Part shown: piece by piece, positions 16,754 to 25,376 of the stretch | Layout: the number at the start of each line of letters is the position of its first letter | Numbering within the stretch: position 1 is the first letter of the stretch | Assembly: GCA_030123525.1 (NCBI GenBank) | Contig: CP126125.1 | Coordinates: forward strand, 2,232,001 to 2,296,000 | DNA from: ELB16-189 sp018266435 | Lineage (GTDB): Bacteria > Bacteroidota > Bacteroidia > Cytophagales > Cyclobacteriaceae | Reading direction: 5' to 3' | Length of the DNA: 64,000 bases | Program-made: the position numbers and the translations under genes | The notes under the pieces: generated by a model | Databases searched by the model: none | Seen by the model: only the letters and a program-made list of their open reading frames with translations | What the model was told of the DNA's origin: nothing

Positions 16754-18235
16754 TTATTTTTTAGTCCATTCAAAATCCCTCATTCTCCAGATGTTCAACG
16801 GATTTTGTTCTTTTAGTTCATCGGGCAGCAGGGCATCCGGAAAATTTTGGAACGAGACCGGCCTGGCAAACCGTTTGATGGAATCGGGGCCGACAGCTGT
16901 AAATCGCGAGTCGGTAGTGGCAGGGTAGGGGCCGCCATGATTTTGTGAGGGCACAACTTCTACACCGGTAGGCACTCCGTTGATGATTAACCGGCCGGCT
17001 TTTTCTTTCAACAGGTTCAATAAGTTTTGATGTTTTTTTACTTCCGGTTCTTCACCGATGATGCTGGAAGTCAACTGTCCGTGCTGATGTACGGCAATGG
17101 AATTGAACTCGCTCACGTCTTCGCATTTTACGATTAATGAAAACGGCCCAAATACTTCTTCGGCAAGTATCGGATTTTTCAAAAAATCTTTGGCCGCAAC
17201 CGAAACTACCGTGGGTCGGCCTTGCATAGTGCTGCCTGCATCTGTGGCTTGGGCCTCAATAGTAATCCCCTTTTGAGCCAGCGATTCAGCCAACCGCTTG
17301 TGGTAGTTGTTGGCAATGCCCTGATGCAGCATCGTGCCGGCAGGAGTCTTTAAAATTTCTTCGCTTAATTTTTTGATGTATTGTTTTAAGCCATCGTCAT
17401 CCACGGCAATCATTAAACCGGGGTTTGTGCAAAATTGTCCAACACCTTGTGTGATGGAACTGGCCAGCATCAATGCTGTTTTATCATAATTTCTGCCCAG
17501 CGATTCAGGAAGCAAATAGACCGGGTTGATGCTGCTCATCTCGGCAAAAACCGGGATAGGCTCAGGGCGCTGATTAGCCAAATCAAAAAGGGCTTTGCCA
17601 CCGGCCAACGACCCCGTAAAGCCAACGGCTTTGGTAAGCGGATGCTTCACCAGTGCTTGTCCTATTTCAAAACTTTTGCCGTGAAAGTGCTGGAAAATAT
17701 TCTGCGGCATTTTTGTTTTTGAAATTGCTTTCTTAATAGCTTCTGCCACCAGTTCAGATGTTTCGGCATGAGCTGGATGAGCTTTTACAATCACCGGGCA
17801 ACCGGCTGCTAATGCAGCGGCTGTGTCTCCGCCTGCTGTAGAGTAAGCCAGCGGAAAGTTGGCGGCACCAAATACAACTACCGGCCCGATTGGCACCAGC
17901 ATTTTTCGCAAATCAGCCCGCGGTAGTGGAGTGCGGTTGGGCTGGGCTGAGTCAATGCGTGCTTCCACCCACGAGCCTTCTTCTACCAATTGTGCAAACA
18001 TGCGGCAATGTCCGGTAGTTCTTCCCCGCTCAGAAATAACCCGCGCTTCCGGCAGGTTGGTTTCTCTCATGGCAGTTTGTATCAGGGTGTTTCCCAAGGC
18101 TCCAATTTCATCGGCTATGGTTCGGAGAAATTCTCCTTTCTTTTTTCCGCCCAGGTTTTTGTACGAGAGATACGCGATGTGCGCTTCGCGAAGGGCAGCA
18201 TCTATTTCCGGTAGTGTAGCATCTTTAAAATTCAT
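16754..18235 (-). CDS. 2,5-dioxovalerate (alpha-ketoglutarate semialdehyde) dehydrogenase
   Basis: Oxidises alpha-ketoglutarate semialdehyde to 2-oxoglutarate with NAD(P), the last step of hydroxyproline breakdown. It is an aldehyde dehydrogenase of 493 residues. It shows the Rossmann part GPVVVFGAANFPLAYSTAGG, the general base in VFAEMSSINPVY, and the catalytic cysteine in GQFCTNPG. The FGAANFP and FCTNPG variants are those of the KGSA dehydrogenase subfamily, not of generic aldehyde dehydrogenases. The ATG at 18235 leaves seven bases after the deaminase stop; an upstream codon at 18271 would overlap that gene. Confidence 0.9.
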   Translation of the reverse strand: MNFKDATLPEIDAALREAHIAYLSYKNLGGKKKGEFLRTIADEIGALGNTLIQTAMRETNLPEARVISERGRTTGHCRMFAQLVEEGSWVEARIDSAQPNRTPLPRADLRKMLVPIGPVVVFGAANFPLAYSTAGGDTAAALAAGCPVIVKAHPAHAETSELVAEAIKKAISKTKMPQNIFQHFHGKSFEIGQALVKHPLTKAVGFTGSLAGGKALFDLANQRPEPIPVFAEMSSINPVYLLPESLGRNYDKTALMLASSITQGVGQFCTNPGLMIAVDDDGLKQYIKKLSEEILKTPAGTMLHQGIANNYHKRLAESLAQKGITIEAQATDAGSTMQGRPTVVSVAAKDFLKNPILAEEVFGPFSLIVKCEDVSEFNSIAVHQHGQLTSSIIGEEPEVKKHQNLLNLLKEKAGRLIINGVPTGVEVVPSQNHGGPYPATTDSRFTAVGPDSIKRFARPVSFQNFPDALLPDELKEQNPLNIWRMRDFEWTKK

Positions 18236-18242
18236 ACCTTCT

Positions 18243-19139
18243 TTACAATTTAGGCCGTAAATTAATTCCATGGCGAATGGTGTTCAACACCCGCTCGCGC
18301 TCTTCACCAATCAACGTAAGTCGGGGTGCCCGCACCCACTCTGTGCCGATTCCGGTTTCTTGCTCTGCGAGTTTAATGTACTGCACCAGTTTTGGGTGGA
18401 TGTCAAGTTCGAGAAGCGGTAAAAACCAGCGATAGATTTTTAAGGCTTCCTCAACTTTTCCTGCTTTGGTAAGCTGATAGATGGCTACAGTTTCTTTAGG
18501 GAAAGCACAAACTAATCCGGCCACCCAACCATCGGCACCGAGCACTAATTCTTCCAGGGCAAGGGTATCTACTCCACACAAAATTTTAAAGCGATCTCCA
18601 AAACGATTAATCATTCGCGTGACGTTGCTCACATCGCGCGTGGATTCTTTCACCGACTGAATGTTTTTTATATCGGCCAGCTCAGCAAACATATCTAGGG
18701 TTACTTCTATTTTGTAATCCACCGGGTTATTATACACCATGATAGGCAGCGAAGAGGCACCGGCAATGGTTTTATAAAATTGTACCGTTTCACGGTGATC
18801 GGATTTGTAGCGCATGGGAGGCAACACCATCAGCCCCTGGGCACCGGCTTTTTCAGCTTCTTGTGCTAAGGTAGTGGCGTGGCGTGTGCTGCCCTCGGCA
18901 ATTGTCATGATGACCGGTACTTTTCCGTTTACTTTTTCCAAAGCGAATTTTATCAAATCAACTTTCTCCTGATTCTCCAGGGTACTGGCTTCACCCAGCG
19001 ATCCTCCGATGATGATGCCATTGACGCCTGCTTCAAGTTGGGCCTTTAGGTTTTTTTCAAACCCATGAAAATCAAGCTGATCGTTTTGAGTGAATTTAGT
19101 CGTGAGCGCAGGGAATACCCCTTTCCATTGAATACTCAT
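18243..19139 (-). CDS. pyrroline-4-hydroxy-2-carboxylate deaminase (DHDPS/NAL family)
   Basis: A TIM-barrel lyase of the dihydrodipicolinate synthase family, 298 residues. The Schiff-base lysine is in QSVKEST and the catalytic tyrosine in MVYNNPVDY. GGSLGEASTL replaces the GTTGE of true DapA. In the hydroxyproline pathway this family converts the cyclic imine to alpha-ketoglutarate semialdehyde with loss of ammonia. Context decides the call: it is the first gene of an operon with the epimerase, the FAD dehydrogenase and the KGSA dehydrogenase. A DapA role in lysine synthesis is unlikely here. Confidence 0.88.
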   Translation of the reverse strand: MSIQWKGVFPALTTKFTQNDQLDFHGFEKNLKAQLEAGVNGIIIGGSLGEASTLENQEKVDLIKFALEKVNGKVPVIMTIAEGSTRHATTLAQEAEKAGAQGLMVLPPMRYKSDHRETVQFYKTIAGASSLPIMVYNNPVDYKIEVTLDMFAELADIKNIQSVKESTRDVSNVTRMINRFGDRFKILCGVDTLALEELVLGADGWVAGLVCAFPKETVAIYQLTKAGKVEEALKIYRWFLPLLELDIHPKLVQYIKLAEQETGIGTEWVRAPRLTLIGEERERVLNTIRHGINLRPKL

Positions 19140-19230
19140 AATTTTTTTTTACAAAGATACCATGCCAGAGGTGCCGACTGTATCTTGAAAATATCCAATA
19201 CTGATACTATTTTAACATCACACAAATTTT

Positions 19231-19238
19231 TAGATTTG
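19231..19238 (+). promoter_or_regulatory. -7 element directly before the AraC regulator start
   Basis: TAGATTTG is a perfect TAnnTTTG match, only three bases before the ATG at 19242. If it is the promoter, transcription would begin at or next to the A of the start codon, giving a leaderless message. Confidence 0.45.
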
Positions 19239-19241
19239 ACC

Positions 19242-20093
19242 ATGAAAGTAGTTGCTTTCAAAGTGCCGCAGGTAAAGAAAGAAGCTTTCCGCCTTCAAAT
19301 AGACCAAGGCAGGTATTTTTATGACCAGTTGCACCAGCACACGGAAACCCAACTTATGCTGATTGAGGAGGGTGAGGGAACGTTGATTGCGGGCGATTAT
19401 GTAGGCCGTTTTGGTCCTCATGATGTATTTGTGATTGGCAGCGGCCAGCCGCACGTATTCAGAAGCGACAAAGTTTATTTTCAGCCGAAGTCAAACTTAA
19501 AATCAAAAGCGATATCCATTTATTTTAACGAGGGATATTTGGGCGAACCTTTCTGGCAGCTGGAAGAAATAAAAAAAATAAAAAAATTTCTTTTGCGCAG
19601 CGCAAGAGGGTTTCAGTTTTTTGGTAAGCCCAAGGCTGAAATTATTCAGTTGGTTCATCACCTTAAGAATGCGGATGGAATTGACAAGTTGATTTTCTTT
19701 TTTTCATTGTTAAAAAAAATCAGCGAAGCGAGAGGTAGCAAGCCACTGGCGGTTGCAGCGTTGGGAGACTTTAAAAAAGAAGAAGGAGAACGCATGAACA
19801 ATATTATAACGTTCACTTTTCGCGAAAGCCACCGCAACATTTACCTTAGCGAAGTGGCGGATGTAGCGAACCTTACCGTAGAAGCTTTTTGCAGATACTT
19901 TAAACAACATACGCAGAAAACGTACACTTCTTTTTTGAATGAAGTGAGAGTGAGTCATGCGTGCCGGCTGCTCATTGGTAAAGACCTGACTGTACGCGAT
20001 GTTTGTGATCAGACCGGATTTAGCAATTTGGCGAATTTTAACCGTATTTTTAAAAGTATTACCGGTATGCAGCCATCTAAATACGCTCAGTAG
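19242..20093 (+). CDS. AraC family regulator of the hydroxyproline operon
   Basis: A 283-residue activator with an N-terminal cupin-like sensor domain (FYDQLHQHTETQLMLIEEGEG, then GQPHVF) and a C-terminal AraC double HTH (LSEVADVANLTVEAFCRYFK and VRDVCDQTGFSNLANFNRIF). It is transcribed away from the hydroxyproline genes, with 102 bases between the starts, so it probably controls them and itself. The inducer may be hydroxyproline or an intermediate, which is inference. The frame is open further upstream, but the ATG at 19242 gives the family N-terminus. Confidence 0.85.
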   Translation: MKVVAFKVPQVKKEAFRLQIDQGRYFYDQLHQHTETQLMLIEEGEGTLIAGDYVGRFGPHDVFVIGSGQPHVFRSDKVYFQPKSNLKSKAISIYFNEGYLGEPFWQLEEIKKIKKFLLRSARGFQFFGKPKAEIIQLVHHLKNADGIDKLIFFFSLLKKISEARGSKPLAVAALGDFKKEEGERMNNIITFTFRESHRNIYLSEVADVANLTVEAFCRYFKQHTQKTYTSFLNEVRVSHACRLLIGKDLTVRDVCDQTGFSNLANFNRIFKSITGMQPSKYAQ

Positions 20094-20155
20094 TGGCACT
20101 TGCCTTTCATTGGGGAATTTCTTAAACTTTGTATCTACATTTTAATCCCCACACT

Positions 20156-20614
20156 ATGAATGTAATTACTAAAATAGAGGACTGGGGTAATTTACATCGC
20201 CCCGGCTGGCTTGACGTTTTCCGTATCGCCCTTGGTTGCTACATCACTTTCAAGGGGTTTAGTTTTCTGTACAACATTGAAAATTTGGAGATGAGTATTC
20301 AGGGCATGAACATGGCCTATACAGGGGCATCAATTGCTCACTACATCGTGTTTGCTCACGTGCTGTGCGGCCCACTCATTGCGTTGGGTTTGCTTACGCG
20401 CATCATGTGCCTGGTGCAGTTACCTATTTTGATAGGGGCAGTAATCTGGGTGAATGCTCCGAAAGGATTTTTATCGTTGGGTAACCACATGGAACTGGAG
20501 GTTTCTATAGTGGTGTTGGTTGGTTTGGTCACCTTCATGGTTTTTGGAGCAGGAAAATTTTCTATTGACGAAAGACGCAGAAGAGAAAAAGCCATGAACA
20601 AAGCTGTTGGATAG
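20156..20614 (+). CDS. DoxX family membrane protein
   Basis: A small inner-membrane protein of 152 residues with four predicted helices, including DVFRIALGCYITFKGFSFL, ASIAHYIVFAHVLCGPLIALGLLTRI and VSIVVLVGLVTFMVFGAG. The glycine before LLTR matches the DoxX pattern. Family members have been linked to quinone or thiosulfate redox and stress defence, but no specific role can be given here. I use the ATG at 20156; the codon at 20129 is TTG. A clear terminator follows the gene. An imperfect promoter (TAAACTTTG, three-base spacer) lies near 20123-20131. Confidence 0.75.
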   Translation: MNVITKIEDWGNLHRPGWLDVFRIALGCYITFKGFSFLYNIENLEMSIQGMNMAYTGASIAHYIVFAHVLCGPLIALGLLTRIMCLVQLPILIGAVIWVNAPKGFLSLGNHMELEVSIVVLVGLVTFMVFGAGKFSIDERRRREKAMNKAVG

Positions 20615-20644
20615 CTGGGTAACGAGACGTATCGAAAGTAGCGT

Positions 20645-20680
20645 AGAGGCTGATGAAAAAAATCAGCCTCTTTAATTTTA
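20645..20680 (+). terminator. Rho-independent terminator after the DoxX gene
   Basis: AGAGGCTGAT (20645-20654) pairs with ATCAGCCTCT (20662-20671) around a seven-base A-rich loop, and the plus strand continues TTAATTTT. It overlaps the end of the convergent RRM gene. On the minus strand no T-tract follows. Confidence 0.75.
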
Positions 20681-20956
20681 CTGCGGATTTTCCTCAGGTT
20701 TGTGTTCTCCGGGAGCCTTGGGGTTAGCGGGCTTTACCACAATCACCCGGCCGTCCAGCTCGGTTTCATTTAGTGCGGCAATGGCTTTTTGGCCTTCTTC
20801 GTCATTGGGCATTTCCACAAAGCCAAATCCTTTAGATCGGCCGGTGTCACGGTCTTTTACAATCTTAGCAGAAGTAACCTGGCCGAACTTGGCAAAGGCG
20901 GCCTCTAAATCTTCACGTCTGGTTTTAAAATTCAATCGGGCAACAAAAATATTCAT
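20678..20956 (-). CDS. RRM-type RNA-binding protein
   Basis: A single RNA recognition motif of 92 residues, with RNP2 as MNIFVARLNF at the N-terminus and RNP1 as KGFGFVEM. The core SAKIVKDRDTGRSKGFGFV is the pattern of the small cold- or stress-induced Rbp proteins of cyanobacteria and Bacteroidota. It ends in a proline- and glutamate-rich tail (PGEHKPEENPQ). It binds RNA in the cytosol, with targets unknown. The ATG at 20956 is chosen because RNP2 begins right after it. Confidence 0.9.
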   Translation of the reverse strand: MNIFVARLNFKTRREDLEAAFAKFGQVTSAKIVKDRDTGRSKGFGFVEMPNDEEGQKAIAALNETELDGRVIVVKPANPKAPGEHKPEENPQ

Positions 20957-21058
20957 AACACTAACAATTAAAATGATTCTCGAGTTTTTTACCAACTCAA
21001 CCCGAATTTAGTAAAATAATTGATGAAGGGCAAAACGCAGATGTGGCTGATGATCGTA

Positions 21059-21667
21059 TTAAAACAATACAATCATTCCGCCATACCCAACCAGCAACCC
21101 GGCCAGGCAGCCTACCCAGGTTTCCTTCGGTGTATGAACATTCAGAATAAGCCGGGAAGAAATTACCACACCGGTCAGTACAATAACAACCGCAGTGGGT
21201 ACAAGTAAGTTGGGTGAAAACTGAATCAACGGCAGCATAATGCCAACCCATCCGCACATGGCTAAACTGTGAACACTCACTTTGATAAAAAAAGTAAGAA
21301 CCGTTGAGGCAGCCACCAACAGGGTGATAAGGACCATAAGTTTGTTGAAGTGACTATGAAAGGGCAACCGATAAAAAAATAATACTGAAACCAGTACATA
21401 TATTCCACAAATAAAAACGAATGGATAAATGCGTTCTTTCTGTGAGTGCATTTGAAACGAACCGATACTGCCCCATTTTTTTAAGAATAACAGATTGATT
21501 ACCGGTATGACAAAGGTAAAGCCAAAAACAAAAGTGGTTACCACTAAAAGTTGACGGGGCTGAATCATCAACATTGATGGAAAAAATATTCCGAACATCA
21601 GTACCAGATAGGTAGCTAACAGCAATGGATGAAAAATAAATGAAACGATTTTGGCAGCTGTTTTCAC
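21059..21667 (-). CDS. PAP2 superfamily membrane phosphatase-like protein
   Basis: An integral membrane protein of about 202 residues with six hydrophobic segments. The PAP2 catalytic motifs are recognisable in altered form: KVSVHSLAM (SxH) and SSRLILNVHTPKETWVG (SRxxxNxHxxxE). Family members remove phosphate from lipid or polyprenyl phosphates at the periplasmic face. The frame is open back to 21694 only through a TTG. The GTG at 21667, just after the sigma-54 stop, is a better start and has a purine-rich AAAAGAG upstream. It is co-transcribed with rpoN. Confidence 0.75.
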   Translation of the reverse strand: MKTAAKIVSFIFHPLLLATYLVLMFGIFFPSMLMIQPRQLLVVTTFVFGFTFVIPVINLLFLKKWGSIGSFQMHSQKERIYPFVFICGIYVLVSVLFFYRLPFHSHFNKLMVLITLLVAASTVLTFFIKVSVHSLAMCGWVGIMLPLIQFSPNLLVPTAVVIVLTGVVISSRLILNVHTPKETWVGCLAGLLVGYGGMIVLF

Positions 21668-21668
21668 A

Positions 21669-23144
21669 TTACATCTCTTTTCGTAACCGGGCAACGGGTA
21701 TGTTCAGTTGTTCGCGGTATTTGGCTACCGTTCGTCTGGCGATATTGTACCCTTTTTCATTGAGAAGTTCTTCCAGCTTGTCATCAGAGTAGGGCTTGCT
21801 CTTATCTTCCTGGCTGATAAAATCTTTGATGATCTGTTTCACTTCGCGGCTGCTGGCCTCTTCGCCCGAGTCGGTACTGATTCCCTCTGAGAAGAAATAC
21901 TTCAGGGGAAAAGTGCCAAAATCGGTTTGCACAGTTTTGCTGCTGGCTACCCGGCTCACGGTTGAAATATCCATGCCGATCATGCCCGCAATATCTTTCA
22001 AGATCATCGGCTTCAGTTTGGTTTCATCTCCATCCAGAAAATAATCGTATTGAAACTCTACAATGGCGCGCATGGTTCTGAGTAAGGTTTGCTGCCGTTG
22101 CTTAATGGCATCAATAAACCAGCGCGCGGCATCGAGTTTTTGTTTGACAAATGAAACAGCTTCTTTCAGTTTTTTGTCCTTTTTATTGCTCTTGTCATAC
22201 GCCTGAAACATTTCATTGTAGCTGCGGCTCACGCGCAGTTCAGGAGCATTGCGTGAGTTGAGGGCTACCTCAATTTTGCCGTTGTTGTTAGCAAGAAGAA
22301 AATCAGGAACGACATATTGATTTTTAGCCATGCCGCTGGTTATTTCGCCTCCGGGTTTGGGGTTGAGACGCACAATCAGTTCAATGGCATCTTTGATGTA
22401 GTCCTCATCATCCAGATCGAGTTTCTTTAAAATTTTAGGGTAGTGCTTCTTTGTAAATTCTTCGTAGCACTCGCTGATGATGCGCTTGGCAACGATCACA
22501 TCCACATCTTGCCCATCGTCCAGGCGGTCTAACTGCAGCAGCAAACATTCTTGCAAGTTGCGTGCAGCAATACCGGCCGGGTCAAACGACTGTATTTTTT
22601 TCAGGATGCTTTCAACTTCTCCGAAAGTTGTTTCAATGCCTTGCGAAAAAGCCAGGTCGTTTACAATAGATTCCAGTTCTCTCCGCACATACCCATCGCC
22701 TTCAATGCTCCCGATCAGTTGCTTGCCAATGGCTAACTGCCGGTCGTCCAGCCCGAGAAAACCAAGCTGAGTTGTTAACGTTTCGTGTAAGGAAGAAGCG
22801 GTAGCAATGGGCATCTCCCGGTCTTCCTCATCTTCTCCGTCTTCACTATGGGTTTTGTAACTGCTGTAGTCATCATCGCGGAGGTAGTCTTTGATGTCAA
22901 TCTCATCATGGGCATCGGTTGTTTCAGGCTCTTGTCCGTCTTCATCTGCGGCATCATTGGCTTCAGCCTCTTGTTCGGGTTCGCGTTCTTCTTCTTCACC
23001 TTCTTCAAGTGTAGGGTTTAGTTCGAGTTCTTCCTCAATGCGGCTTTCCAACTCAGCGGTAGGCACCTGCAGCAGTTTAATAAACTGAATCTGCTGGGGA
23101 GACAGCTTTTGTTGCAGCGATTGGGTAAGGTTAAGTTTTTGCAT
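21669..23144 (-). CDS. rpoN: RNA polymerase sigma-54 factor
   Basis: Directs RNA polymerase to -24/-12 promoters that need an AAA+ activator. The 491-residue protein has the activator-interacting region I at the N-terminus (LNLTQSLQQKLSPQQIQF). A long, very acidic linker follows at about residues 45-115. Next come the core-binding domain, the HTH (DIAGMIGMDISTVSRVASSK) and the RpoN box (ARRTVAKYREQLNIP) at the end. All parts are intact. It is divergent from asnS; a perfect TAAATTTG element lies 12 bases before the ATG. No sigma-54 activator gene is in this window. Confidence 0.97.
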   Translation of the reverse strand: MQKLNLTQSLQQKLSPQQIQFIKLLQVPTAELESRIEEELELNPTLEEGEEEEREPEQEAEANDAADEDGQEPETTDAHDEIDIKDYLRDDDYSSYKTHSEDGEDEEDREMPIATASSLHETLTTQLGFLGLDDRQLAIGKQLIGSIEGDGYVRRELESIVNDLAFSQGIETTFGEVESILKKIQSFDPAGIAARNLQECLLLQLDRLDDGQDVDVIVAKRIISECYEEFTKKHYPKILKKLDLDDEDYIKDAIELIVRLNPKPGGEITSGMAKNQYVVPDFLLANNNGKIEVALNSRNAPELRVSRSYNEMFQAYDKSNKKDKKLKEAVSFVKQKLDAARWFIDAIKQRQQTLLRTMRAIVEFQYDYFLDGDETKLKPMILKDIAGMIGMDISTVSRVASSKTVQTDFGTFPLKYFFSEGISTDSGEEASSREVKQIIKDFISQEDKSKPYSDDKLEELLNEKGYNIARRTVAKYREQLNIPVARLRKEM

Positions 23145-23156
23145 GGTGTATCCGTG

Positions 23157-23164
23157 CAAATTTA
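23157..23164 (-). promoter_or_regulatory. -7 promoter element of rpoN
   Basis: TAAATTTG on the minus strand, a perfect TAnnTTTG, ends 12 bases before the rpoN ATG. Confidence 0.5.
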
Positions 23165-23255
23165 GAAATTGATTTGAAGATTGTCAGAATTGAGAATTTG
23201 AAAATTTTAAGGTATAATAATCGATTAATTAGAACATCGGGTTTTGAATTTCGAT

Positions 23256-23263
23256 TAGATTTG
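23256..23263 (+). promoter_or_regulatory. -7 promoter element of asnS
   Basis: TAGATTTG, a perfect TAnnTTTG, ends 14 bases before the ATG at 23278. Because it would set the transcript start near 23267, the in-frame GTG at 23263 cannot be the start codon. Confidence 0.5.
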
Positions 23264-23277
23264 TGCCTCAAAATTTT

Positions 23278-24711
23278 ATGAAACGAACCAAAATCAAAGA
23301 CCTGCTTCATTCCCAACCCACCGGGCAGCTTGTAAAAGTGCAGGGCTGGGTGCGCACTTTTAGAAACAACCAGTTCATTGCAATCAATGATGGTTCAGCT
23401 ATACACACCATTCAGGCGGTGGCTGAGCTTAATAGTTTGGATGAAGCTACATTGAAGCGGATCACAACAGGCGCGTGCATTTCGGTAGAAGGAGAATTGA
23501 TCCCTTCTCCGGCCAAAGGACAAACGGTGGAAGTGAAAGTAAAGTCACTTCAAATTTTGGGCGATAGCGATGCAGAAAAATTTCCATTACAACCCAAGAG
23601 GCATTCGTTGGAATTTTTGCGCGAGATTGCTCACTTGCGTGCCCGAACCAATACGTTTGGAGCCGTGATGCGCGTGCGCCATGCCATGGCCTATGCAGTG
23701 CATAAATTTTTTAACGACCGGGGTTTTTTCTACATCCACACACCTGTGATCACCGGATCTGATGCCGAGGGAGCTGGCGCAATGTTTAAAGTCACTACGC
23801 TTGATATAAATAAACCTCCGCGCGATGAGCACGGACACATAGATCATCAACAAGATTTTTTTGGAAAAGAAACCAACCTGACCGTTTCAGGACAATTGGA
23901 AGGTGAAACCTACGCGCTTGCGTTGGGAGAAATTTATACGTTTGGGCCAACGTTTCGTGCCGAAAACTCCAACACTACGCGCCACCTGGCCGAGTTTTGG
24001 ATGATTGAACCGGAGATGGCTTTTTACGACATCCACGACAATATGCAACTGGCCACCGACATGCTTCAGTATCTGGCAAAGTATGCTTTAGACAACTGTG
24101 CCGATGATCTTGAGTTTCTCAATAAACGCGCGCAAGAGGAAGAAGCCGCTAAAGCACAAGAGCAGCGAAGCGAACTGGGATTGATTGACCGGCTGAAGTT
24201 TGTGGTGGAAAATGATTTTCAAAAACTGAGCTATACCGAAGCAATCGATATTTTGAAACACTCCAACCCCAACAAAAAGAAAAAATTTCAGTACCTCGTG
24301 GAAGAGTGGGGCGTGGATTTGCAAAGTGAACATGAGCGCTACCTGGTAGAGAAGCATTTTAAGAAACCGGTCATCTTGTACAATTATCCGAAAGGCATTA
24401 AAGCATTTTATATGCGGCAGAATGAAGACGGAAAAACGGTTGCTGCCATGGATGTACTTTTTCCCGGTATCGGAGAAATTATTGGCGGCTCACAGCGTGA
24501 AGAACGGTATGAAAACCTGGTGGCGCGTGTGCGCGAACTGGGCTTGCCCGAAAAAGAATTGTGGTGGTACCTCGATTTACGAAAATTCGGCTCGGCTCCG
24601 CACAGCGGATTTGGGTTGGGCTTTGAGCGGTTGATTCAGTTTGTTACCGGTATGACCAATATCCGAGATGTGATTCCGTTTCCTCGGTTTCCGGGAAGTG
24701 CTGAGTTTTGA
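23278..24711 (+). CDS. asnS: asparaginyl-tRNA synthetase
   Basis: A class IIb aminoacyl-tRNA synthetase that charges tRNA-Asn. The N-terminal OB fold binds the anticodon (VKVQGWVRTFRNNQFIAIND). Motif 2 lies in TFRAENSNTTRHLAEFWMIE and motif 3 in GFGLGFERLIQFVTG, with the C-terminal NIRDVIPFPRFPGSAEF typical of AsnS. The catalytic domain carries an insertion, about residues 280-320, rich in charged residues (RAQEEEAAKAQEQRSE), as seen in Bacteroidota AsnS. The length is 477 residues. The gene stands alone, divergent from rpoN. Confidence 0.96.
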   Translation: MKRTKIKDLLHSQPTGQLVKVQGWVRTFRNNQFIAINDGSAIHTIQAVAELNSLDEATLKRITTGACISVEGELIPSPAKGQTVEVKVKSLQILGDSDAEKFPLQPKRHSLEFLREIAHLRARTNTFGAVMRVRHAMAYAVHKFFNDRGFFYIHTPVITGSDAEGAGAMFKVTTLDINKPPRDEHGHIDHQQDFFGKETNLTVSGQLEGETYALALGEIYTFGPTFRAENSNTTRHLAEFWMIEPEMAFYDIHDNMQLATDMLQYLAKYALDNCADDLEFLNKRAQEEEAAKAQEQRSELGLIDRLKFVVENDFQKLSYTEAIDILKHSNPNKKKKFQYLVEEWGVDLQSEHERYLVEKHFKKPVILYNYPKGIKAFYMRQNEDGKTVAAMDVLFPGIGEIIGGSQREERYENLVARVRELGLPEKELWWYLDLRKFGSAPHSGFGLGFERLIQFVTGMTNIRDVIPFPRFPGSAEF

Positions 24712-24799
24712 TGTGTTGATACCACCCATGACAAAATATCCCCGTTGATTCCTGATTCCAAAAAAATATCCAATCTTATTTTTATTATTGGGTAATAAT

Positions 24800-25345
24800 A
24801 TGGAAACCATCGAACTCTCCGGCATCATTGGCATGATTGCCATCGCCTGCTTAGCAGCAAACTTCATTGTAGGATTTTTTATTTGGAGCAATACCCAGAT
24901 TAAGTTGCCTTACCGGCTAACGTTTCTTGGCCTTCATAAACTCACTGGCTACTCTGCGGCCATTGCTATACTTATTCATGTGTTGCTGATTCCGCTGGAT
25001 CCTAAATCTGAATTTTCGTGGAGCGATTTGCTTTTGCCGCTGTGGACGAAGCATCAGCCGTATGCTAATGCCTTTGGTGCACTGGCCTTGTACCTTACGG
25101 CCCTTGTGGTGATCAGCTCATATTATAAAGAAAAAATCAAACTGCGCACCTGGCGTACGTTACATTATACTTCTTACTTTGCAGCTGTTCCGTTAATCAT
25201 CCACAGTGTCTGGACTGACCCCAAACTGGAAGATCGGCCCATCGATTGGTTTGATGCCGAAAAAATCTTTGTGTTGCTGTGCTGTGTGGTCATTATTGGG
25301 TTTACTTTTTACCGGTTTACAGTTTACACCAAGCGATCCCGATAG
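24800..25345 (+). CDS. ferric reductase-like / cytochrome b-type membrane protein
   Basis: A 181-residue inner-membrane protein with about five hydrophobic helices. Paired histidines in two of them fit bis-histidine haem binding: LHKLTGYSAAIAILIHVLLI, and RTLHYTSYFAAVPLIIHSVW. This is the pattern of the ferric-reductase-like transmembrane domain. No flavin or NAD-binding domain is attached, so it would need a separate electron donor. I use the ATG at 24800, since the upstream codon at 24788 is TTG. The M28 peptidase gene follows after 31 bases but has its own promoter element. Confidence 0.7.
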   Translation: METIELSGIIGMIAIACLAANFIVGFFIWSNTQIKLPYRLTFLGLHKLTGYSAAIAILIHVLLIPLDPKSEFSWSDLLLPLWTKHQPYANAFGALALYLTALVVISSYYKEKIKLRTWRTLHYTSYFAAVPLIIHSVWTDPKLEDRPIDWFDAEKIFVLLCCVVIIGFTFYRFTVYTKRSR

Positions 25346-25352
25346 TTTCTTT

Positions 25353-25360
25353 TATTTTTG
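25353..25360 (+). promoter_or_regulatory. -7 promoter element of the M28 peptidase gene
   Basis: TATTTTTG, a perfect TAnnTTTG, ends 16 bases before the ATG at 25377. Confidence 0.45.
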
Positions 25361-25376
25361 TGGAAATTTTAAAAAT

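Noticed and set aside
14954..18260. many plus-strand frames opposite the hydroxyproline operon
   Set aside because: They are antisense shadows of well-supported enzymes and lack conserved motifs.
20090..20106. TGGCAC followed by TTGC, resembling a sigma-54 promoter before the DoxX gene
   Set aside because: The two boxes are directly joined without the four to five base spacer that sigma-54 requires.
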